Source of the DNA: Paragyromitra xinjiangensis | Lineage: Eukaryota > Ascomycota > Pezizomycetes > Pezizales > Discinaceae | Assembly: GCA_038503065.1 (NCBI GenBank) | Contig: JBCAMK010000004.1 | Coordinates: forward strand, 1-64,000 | Direction of reading: 5' to 3' | Length of the DNA: 64,000 nt | Part shown: positions 56,648 to 64,000 of the stretch, in pieces | Layout: each line of letters starts with the position of its first letter | Position numbering within the stretch: the stretch's first letter is position 1 | Notes under the pieces: model-generated | What the model saw: the letters and a program-made list of their open reading frames with translations, nothing else | Told to the model about the DNA's origin: nothing | Databases searched by the model: none | Translations under genes and position numbers: made by a program

Positions 56648-59600
56648 ATGCCTGAGCCTGAGGGGTTAATAGCGAGTTTTCAAGATATGTTCTTGGCATT
56701 GGGCGATATGGAATGCCTGGACTCTGCCATCCGCCGAGCGAAGAAGTTGGTCCTATCATCGCCTCCCGGGGAACTACAGCGACGTCACCAGTCCCTCTTG
56801 GCTGGCTTGTTGGAGACCCGAAATAGTCTAATGGCAAAGGTAGATCCACTCCATGAGGCTTATGGGTAAGGTTTTCATCCATCTTCTGGGGAGATATTTA
56901 AGGATACTAAGTAGTTGATGGGGTAAAGTTGTGGCTCGCAGGAAACTGAGATTTGTACTGGCCCACAGAGAGAGATGCCAAACTGCCCCTCTGAACCATG
57001 CGAAGCCCCGCCGGAGTGGTCGGGAATGAAACAACTCGTTAATGATGAAAATATCTACATCGCGGGCGAGAATAATATGGATAGCGGGGTCACACGAAGT
57101 GGAGAGCTTATTGCTTTACCCTCTTCGAATGATGAATTGGAATACCAACCGACCGTGAGGGATGAACTAAGGGTAGGGAATGACCGATCCCTAAGAGCAG
57201 AACAACTCAAGCACCTCCGGATGTAAGCCCTCAATTCCACCCACAGGATAAAATACGAGGAAACTAACCTCAAAATGAGAAGGCAAAGGGAGTTTTTCCA
57301 AAGAGACACATTGATTGGCGACAGCGTACATTGTGGCCCGTCAATAAACCCTTTTGAATCCCGTGGACCTACAGAGGATCTACCGAAAACCGTAGAATCC
57401 TTACAGACTTTCCAGGATATGGCCAAGATACTGGATGAAATCAGCTGTCAGGGTAATGGGCAGGCTGGAGAGTCGGGCATTCAGCTAAGCCTGGATCATC
57501 TAAGGCTGTATATGGCGCGAAAGGATATTGACTATGTCAATAAGGCGATCGAACTGGCTAGTGATCTGGCCATTAGAAACAAGGGCATTCAACCGCTTTT
57601 AGGGTATATTTTGGAGATTCGAAACGCGAAATTGGCAGGGCTAGATTTCATCTGGTTGGCAAAAGAGTACGTACCTATTTCTATCACAGAACTCAAACCG
57701 ATGGAAGCTAATATTGAATAAAGTTACCATCCACGAACCGATGTAGGAGTAGACAACAGTCCACCGGGAGTGGCGTTGTGTCAAACCCTCGAACCTAGTA
57801 GAAGCAATGAAGAGATTGAAAAGCTCTTGGAGAATTCTCATGAGATATTCAAGGCGACGGGAGAAATTGGATATCTGGATCGTGCCATCGAAATGGCTGA
57901 AAAACTGGTTGATTCAGACTTGCAAAATAAGGAGATTGGGAATCTACATATCCCTCGGATCGATATTTCAGAGGGCATCAATCGGATGGGAGAAGCAGAG
58001 AACCTAGAAACGGTCGCCAAATCAACGGAAGAGACAATCACTGAAATACCCCAAAATAGTCATAATCGCGCACGACTCTTCAACAACCTGAGTGCCCTAT
58101 TTTGGAAAAGATACGAGCTACTGGAAGTTATGGAGGGCCTTAACCGCGCCATAAAGTATAGTGAGCAGGGAATCTCTATAATGCATCGCAACATTCCCCT
58201 TCGTGCAAAAGTGTCTAGCAATCTGAGTAAAATGTTTAAGGAAAAATTTAGGGTCTCGGGAGACCTTAAAGACCTTGATAAATCAATCACACTGGCTAAA
58301 GAATCAGTTACGGTAGCATTCTCTGAAGGTCCTGCTCAGGAAAGAAGTTTCAGCAATATAAGTAGTCCTTTTTACAAGGTATAGGCGTTTGGGAGACATG
58401 GATGACTTTGAGCAAGCCATCGAGTGGGCTTCGAAAGCAGTCGCCGCGACACCGGAAGAGGGTTTAGGCTTGACCCGAGTAGAAATGGATCAGGATCTTA
58501 GTGCCATGCTTTTCGCGAGGTATAACAGCTCTGGAAATGCGGAAGATCTTGAGATGGCTATCCGGAAAATCGAGGAAACAATTACAGCAATGCCTCACCA
58601 ACTGCATCAAGCAAGGATGTCTAGTAGACTAGGAAGGATGCTTCTGGCAAGGTATGATCGTTACGAAGTGCTTGAGAAGGGCATCAAGCTGGCCGAAGAG
58701 GCGGTTGCAGTAACTCTTACAAGCAATCTTATCAGAGCAGAAGTGGTTGAAAATCTAGGACTTCTCCTTCAGCGAAGGCATGATCTTTTTGGAGCTATGG
58801 AGGATCTTGAGCGGGCAATCAACTTGATTAGAGAGGAAATTGTTGCAACGTCTCCCCTCCGGCCTAATCAAGCAGGAATAGCTAGCATTCTGGGTGGAAT
58901 TCTTCTAGCAAGGTATGACCGCTTGGGGGATGTAGGAGATCTCGATGAAGCGATCAATTGGACTCAAAAGGCAACCACCATAACACCTCCTGGCGACCCT
59001 GCCCGAGCATGTATGTCCAATCGTATAAGTACTACGCTTCATTCTAGGTACAAGCGTCTGGGAAACGATGATGACCTCGAGAACGCTGTCCGCTGGGCGG
59101 AAGAAGCAGTCGTAACGACACCCTACAGCTCTCCTAACCGAGCAGGTGTCTCTCGAGATATGGCTGAAGTTTTTGAAACCAGATACGAACGGCTGGGAGC
59201 CCTCGAGGACCTGGAACAAGCAATAAGGTGCGCTCTAGAAGCTATTGCTGTGACACCTGCTCACGACTCTAAACGACCACGGCTCCTTAGCAGCCTATCC
59301 ACAAAGCTTTGGCTGAGGAGTAGACGCCTGGAAACCCACGAAAGCCTCGAGCAAGCAATCCTGTATGCTGAAGAAGCTGTTAGGGTAGTACCTTCTAACC
59401 ACTTTGATCGGCCCGTGATTCTTGGGAGACTAGGTACAGCGCTTATGGCACGGTATGACTTCTTGAGAATACCGGAGGACCTTGAGCGGGCGATCTGTTA
59501 TGCCGAAGAAGCGGTCACAAAACTACCATCGAATGTCTCTTGCGAAAAAGGAATCACCAAAGATCTTGGTGCGATGCTTTTAGCAAGATATGAGCGATTC

Positions 59601-61414
59601 GGAGACCCGAAGGATCTTAGACGAGCGATGGGGCATATAGGAGCTGCAGTGGCAGAAATGCCCTTGGATCACCCCGATAGAGCTAATTTGTTGATCGATC
59701 AGGCGGTAACTGTCGAGCACAGATACCGACAGACGGGTTCCAGTCGAGATTTTTGTCAAATTCTCCATATTCTTTACGGAGCTTGGTATTGCCAGATGTC
59801 ACCGCCAAATAGCCGGATTAAAGCAGCCCGCAAAGTTGCCAAACTACTTATCGCGAAAAGGAGATGGCAGGATGCATGCTCTATTTTGGAGAACGCCGTG
59901 AAGATGCTCCCGACGCTAAACTCAAGATCTTTGATGAGAGGCGATCAAGAGCATCTTTTGTCTGACTTTACTCAATTTGCAGCCGAGACTGTTTCTGTCG
60001 CTTTCCAGGCTGGAGAGGATGCCGCACACTGTCTTCGATTGCTGGAGCTTGGCCGAGGAGTGATAATGGGCTTAGTTATCGATCGCAGGAGTGACCTGTC
60101 AGAGTTGCGATGCATCTATCCAGACATTTCTGAAAAGTATCACCAACTTCGTACCCAGTTAGACTTTCCTTTAGTCCGAATAGGAGAGGGGGACTGTGGA
60201 TCCACCTATCAAAACGGGCGCCGCCGGCATGATCGAGCAGCTGGTGAACTGGAAGAATTGTTAGCCGTGATCTGGGAACTACCAAGTTTTGAAGGGTTTC
60301 AGCTACCACCACATTCCGACAAACTCATGGCAATGGCAATTGAAGGTCCAATCGCTGTTTTGAATAGTACCGAGCTCAGAAGTGATGCCATCATTGTTAC
60401 TCACTCTGGCATAAAATCACTAGCACTCCCCCGGCTAAGACACACAACCGTAAAAGAGCGGCTGGGTCAGATACCTAAACTTACTCGAGGCTCGTTTCGG
60501 ACACTTTCATCCAGGAATCGCAAGTTGGGGGAGCTTCTTTTATGGTTGTGGGATGTAGCGGTGGAGCCGATTTTGGGGGCATTGCAACTTGAGGCGGTTA
60601 TGGGTGATCTACCACGGATTTGGTGGATTGGTGTTGGACCACTAGCTATGGCCCCTTTTCACGCAGCTGGTGACCATACTCCTGGATCAACGCGTAATAC
60701 CATTAGTCGGGTCATCTCATCATATATTCCCACCATTAAGGCCCTTTCGTATGCACGCGAGAAGAAACTAGAATTACTAAAAAGATCGGAATCCCGACTT
60801 CTTTTGGTTGACATGCCCACCACTCCTTCTCACAAATCACTTCCGAATGTATTGCAGGAAGTCAAAGAGATCATTGACATCGTCAAGGGAAAAGCAGTTG
60901 TGGATCGACTAAACCACCCAAGCGCAGCTGAAGTCCTAACAAGACTTCCCTCTTGCCATGCGATCCACTTCGCTTGCCATGGCGTGTCGGACCCCCGGAA
61001 CCCCTCCAACAGCCATTTGCTTCTCTGTAAAGAAGGAGTGGTTGATAGGTTGTCAGTTGAAGCCATATCAACTACCAATATCAAACGCGCAGAGACAGCG
61101 TTTCTCTCAGCTTGCTCTACAGCGGAGAATTCTTCGGACAAGCTACCCGATGAGTCAATATATATCGCCAGCGGTTTTCAACTCGCAGGTTTCAGCCATG
61201 TTCTTGCAACACAGTGGATATCGACCGATATTGCTTGCTGAGAAGTTGCATGTGACTTTTACAGTTCGCTATTCAATGAGGATTTGGAAGACGGGGGGAT
61301 GATAGGGGCCATCGAAAGGTCAGCGCTGCATTGCATTACGCTGTTAAACGATTGCGAGACAAGAATTTTAGAAAACCCACCTTATGGGCGCCTTTCATCC
61401 ATACTGGGGCTTAA
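56648..61414 (+). pseudogene. Second TPR-CHAT gene, broken by a frameshift, a stop and a 5-bp duplication
   Basis: Paralogue of the gene at 35568-39023. N-terminal exons start at about 56648 (MPEPEGLIAS); one clear intron is 57667-57759 (GTACGT..CAG, frame kept). Ten diverged TPR-like units of about 45 aa follow, then the linker (LRLLELGRGVIMGLVID) and a CHAT domain that keeps HFACHG (near 60966) and FLSAC. Three lesions break it: a run of five T at 58369-58373, where four would keep the frame; a TGA at 61239-61241 where the paralogue reads on (AC-LQVSGEFY); and a tandem TGCAT-TGCAT at 61327-61336 that shifts the frame, after which the conserved end (WAPFIHTGA, stop 61412-61414) is still legible. 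The dyad lies before the TGA, so a protein lacking only the last 55 or so residues is conceivable if the first frameshift is a sequencing error or is spliced out. First exon borders are uncertain. Confidence 0.82.
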
Positions 61415-62397
61415 AATTTGCCTTTCTGCGATAGGAGAAGTGGTTAGCTTGTGTGGCATCCTGCTATTTCGGAGATTTTATGGTTGCGGTAGTGGCCTTT
61501 TGTTCTAGTTTTAATGGCTCTTGATACAGTACTTTTGAACTTCGTCATTATATTCTTCACTTTTCCATTTTTCATCTTTACAAATTCATATTCGCATTTT
61601 TAATACTACCGTATATATTTCTGGAAACTGACCTATCTAGTTGGGGATTAGAATACTTTTGGCCGAACGCTAGCGACCCCTAACCCTCAATCGCCGCAGC
61701 AGAGGGTGCTTGGTCCTCATTCAAGATTGTATGTGTGGCTGGAGAGAGAAATTAGTTATCAGTCTGGCATTTTTGCGCGGGGTGCTCAGGCTGGTGGTTG
61801 ATCATGTTTCTAGTGAGCCGGAACGAGGCTAGTGTTTTATCCCTGCGCAGCGTATTCAATATATGATTACGAATATCAATTATCCTACCGGATCCCCAAG
61901 ACCTTCAACCATGCCCGAAGTTAGCAGTAGTGAACATAATAAAACAAATTAGTGTAAGAGCAAAAGTTTTTAATTTCTCTAGAAAAGGTGGGGCGCTGGA
62001 GACAGTAGAGGTGTACCTCGTTTGCCTGCTAACATACACAAACAAATGGTAGGCGTAATCCCGGGTTAACAGATTGAAAGGCGCGGGTACACAAAGGGGA
62101 TGCGGTATGAAGACAGGGAATTGACTAATGAAGCGGAAGTGAATTTATCTCATAAAGGGAACCACGAAAAGGAAAAACAAGGCCATCTCAAGAAGGTATG
62201 AAAAACGTTATGCTAAAGTGAAAGAAGGTCGGTTCCAAAAGTTGGATTAATCCTCTAGGGTTGTTTCCAGAGAGGCTTAATTGTAGAAGGATATCTATTG
62301 GGGGGTGTGTACGCATGCACACAGAATAATCTTCTGGAGCGTGAATTAGTACATGACCTATTCAATTCATACTGAGGGAATATAGGAGTTCTCACTT
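61415..62397. other. Convergent intergenic region
   Basis: Lies between the 3' ends of the broken TPR-CHAT gene and the leftward TPR gene. No ORF of note, no repeat recognised. Confidence 0.6.
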
Positions 62398-64000
62398 TCA
62401 TCTTCCAAAAATCCAACGCGCTCTAGATCTGGGTACCATAGCTCTATATGAAATATTGAAAGAGTTCCACCGTTTCATGCTGGATTCTTTCTCCTCGCTA
62501 AGAATCGTTTCCGGATGGTCTTTGCCGAATAATTTTTCCCGTCCATTCCGTACCCTTCTATGAAGAGTCAAAGCCTCAGCATATTTCCTCTGCTTCTCGA
62601 GTATACTGGCCTTGCCATGTATGGCTGTGAGCGTCAAAGGGTGGCCTGGGCCAACTGCTTTTTCCAGCCCTACTAATGCTTCTTGATAACGGTCAAGCGC
62701 TTCCGGATACCGTCTCTCTTTCTTGAGCACTTTCGCAATGCTGCTGATTGCCTCAAATGTCAAGGGATGCTCATCTCCTAAAGCACCCACCCGTCCATCT
62801 AGTACATTTTGATAGTGAATCAACGCATCCTTATACTTTCCTTTATTCACCAACAAGTTACCCATTCCATGATGGGCCAAGAGCGTCCAAGGGTGATTTT
62901 CGCCTAATTTCTCTCTCCATCCATCTAGTGCGTATTGGTACCGTTCTAAAGCCGCATCGAATTTCTTCTGATGCTCCAACACAGCACCAGTTCTGTACAC
63001 GACCAACAGGGTTGAAGGGTGCTCTTTACCTAGTTTCTGGCTCAACCCATCGTGAGCGCGTTTGTACAATGTCATAGCTTCATCGTATCGCGCGAGTTTA
63101 TCGAGTACGTTCGCCATCCCATGCACTGCCTCCAGCGTTGACGGGTGGTCTTTGCCGACCGCATTCTCTTGGCCTTGTTCTGCTTGCTGATAACACTTCA
63201 ATGCATCTTCGTACCGCCCCTGACTGCTTAGCACGCTTGCTATATCGCACATCGCCATCCACGTCATATTGTGATCCACACCCAGAGCATTTGACATTCC
63301 CTCCTGCACCTGCTTGTATATATCGAGTGCTTGGTCGTATTTCCCTTGATTTTCTAAGGAATAGGCGATGCCGAACTTCGATGAGAGGGTTGTAGCATGG
63401 TCCTTCCCCAATTCCCTCTCCTGTCCCTCGTCTGCTATTCTATACCACTTTAGGGCCTCTGCGTATTGGCCTTTCCTGTTCATCACTCTGCCGATGTCAT
63501 TTGCGGCCATGTACTCTCCACGAACACCCATCTGACGCTTTTGAAACCCATCATACACTTCCCGATACTCGCTGAGAGCCTTGTCGTATTGCCCTTGGGT
63601 ATCATGAATATCTGCCATGCCGTTGATCGTCATTAGGGTCCAAGGATGATCTCTCCCGAATATATCCTCGATCCCTCTCAACACCCGTTCATACAAACTC
63701 AGGGCCTCTTCATAGAGCCCTTGAGTGCCATAAAGACCTGCAATACTATGGGCAGTGTCAAGGGTTGAATAGTGGTTCTTGCCCAAGCTCTCCTCTTGTC
63801 CCTTTAATACTCGCTCATATTTTTGCTGTGCCTCCCTATACCTCCCCTGAGTTTCAAACACTAATGCTATGACATGTATTGTATCGAGTATTGAAGGGTC
63901 GTTTGCGTCCATGGTTTTGTCCGCAATTTTTTTCTCTTTCGCCGAGCGCACTTCCTCAAGTAAAGATAATGCTTCCGTGTAGTTGCCCAAATCCTTATGC
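62398..64000 (-). CDS. Kinesin-light-chain-type TPR array, C-terminal part of a larger protein (runs off the right edge)
   Basis: The minus-strand frame is open from the window edge to a stop at 62398. It encodes twelve tandem 42-aa TPR units of the TPR_10/TPR_12 kind, consensus GKYDEALxxYxxVLxGxExxLGKDHPSTLxxxxxxAxVLxxQ, then a short tail (SFNISYRAMVPRSR). The first in-frame start codon near the edge is only TTG, so the true N-terminus lies to the right, outside the window. In fungi such arrays are typically the sensor end of NLR-like proteins with an NB-ARC domain and a variable effector domain; stand-alone forms also exist. I cannot see the N-terminal part, so the NLR reading is an inference. 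Units here are clearly diverged from each other, unlike the 135-bp array of the intact CHAT gene. Confidence 0.88.
   Translation of the reverse strand, partial: HKDLGNYTEALSLLEEVRSAKEKKIADKTMDANDPSILDTIHVIALVFETQGRYREAQQKYERVLKGQEESLGKNHYSTLDTAHSIAGLYGTQGLYEEALSLYERVLRGIEDIFGRDHPWTLMTINGMADIHDTQGQYDKALSEYREVYDGFQKRQMGVRGEYMAANDIGRVMNRKGQYAEALKWYRIADEGQERELGKDHATTLSSKFGIAYSLENQGKYDQALDIYKQVQEGMSNALGVDHNMTWMAMCDIASVLSSQGRYEDALKCYQQAEQGQENAVGKDHPSTLEAVHGMANVLDKLARYDEAMTLYKRAHDGLSQKLGKEHPSTLLVVYRTGAVLEHQKKFDAALERYQYALDGWREKLGENHPWTLLAHHGMGNLLVNKGKYKDALIHYQNVLDGRVGALGDEHPLTFEAISSIAKVLKKERRYPEALDRYQEALVGLEKAVGPGHPLTLTAIHGKASILEKQRKYAEALTLHRRVRNGREKLFGKDHPETILSEEKESSMKRWNSFNISYRAMVPRSRARWIFGR

Noticed and set aside
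1..64000. CRISPR arrays, bacterial operons or ribosome binding sites
   Set aside because: The spliceosomal introns, the CBM1 cellulase and the fungal families show a eukaryotic genome; the tandem repeats present are minisatellites or coding repeats without spacer structure.

Overview
This window looks like nuclear DNA of a filamentous ascomycete (Pezizomycotina; class not provable from here). Genes are sparse, introns are short (about 50-110 bp) with GT..AG ends and often a TACTAAC-like branch site, and there is a cellulase with a fungal CBM1 domain. Long A+T-leaning, ORF-poor stretches hold diverged repeats of the kind expected after repeat-induced mutation. Roughly two thirds of the 64 kb carries no gene I can support.

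Layout. 1.3-4.7 kb: an 11-exon gene that I could splice completely, coding 880 aa, with an N-terminal DUF2235 (Tle1-like) hydrolase fused to a P-loop GTPase. 5.5-7.3 kb: a decayed inverted copy of that gene. 9.7-11.4 kb: an unrecognised spliced gene. 12.7-14.4 kb: a polytopic membrane protein. 15.9-18.5 kb: a pogo/Fot-type DNA transposon with 88-bp inverted ends, a TA target duplication and a broken transposase. 19.1-20.3 kb: a three-exon fucose-specific lectin. 25.8-26.4 kb: a minisatellite. 26.7-28.3 kb: a GH7-CBM1 cellobiohydrolase. 31.7-32.6 kb: a gasdermin-like pore-former candidate. 35.6-39.0 kb: a large TPR-CHAT (caspase-like) protease gene, transcribed divergently from the gasdermin candidate. 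39-50 kb: mostly non-coding with inverted and dispersed repeats. 50.2-51.8 kb: an astacin-like metalloprotease with three H-type lectin domains. 54.5 kb: a 97-bp MITE with a 9-bp target duplication. 56.6-61.4 kb: a second TPR-CHAT gene, broken in three places. 62.4-64.0 kb: a kinesin-light-chain-type TPR protein running off the window.

Two themes stand out. One is secreted or cell-surface carbohydrate biology (cellobiohydrolase, fucose lectin, lectin-tailed metalloprotease). The other is a concentration of parts typical of fungal innate-immunity or regulated-cell-death loci: the DUF2235-GTPase fusion, two TPR-CHAT proteases, a TPR array typical of NLR C-termini, and a gasdermin-like gene. The most interesting proposal is a two-gene module in which the CHAT protease matures the neighbouring gasdermin-like protein by cleavage, parallel to the known HET-Q1/HET-Q2 pair and to bacterial gasdermin-protease operons. 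The two genes are seen directly; the functional link is inference.
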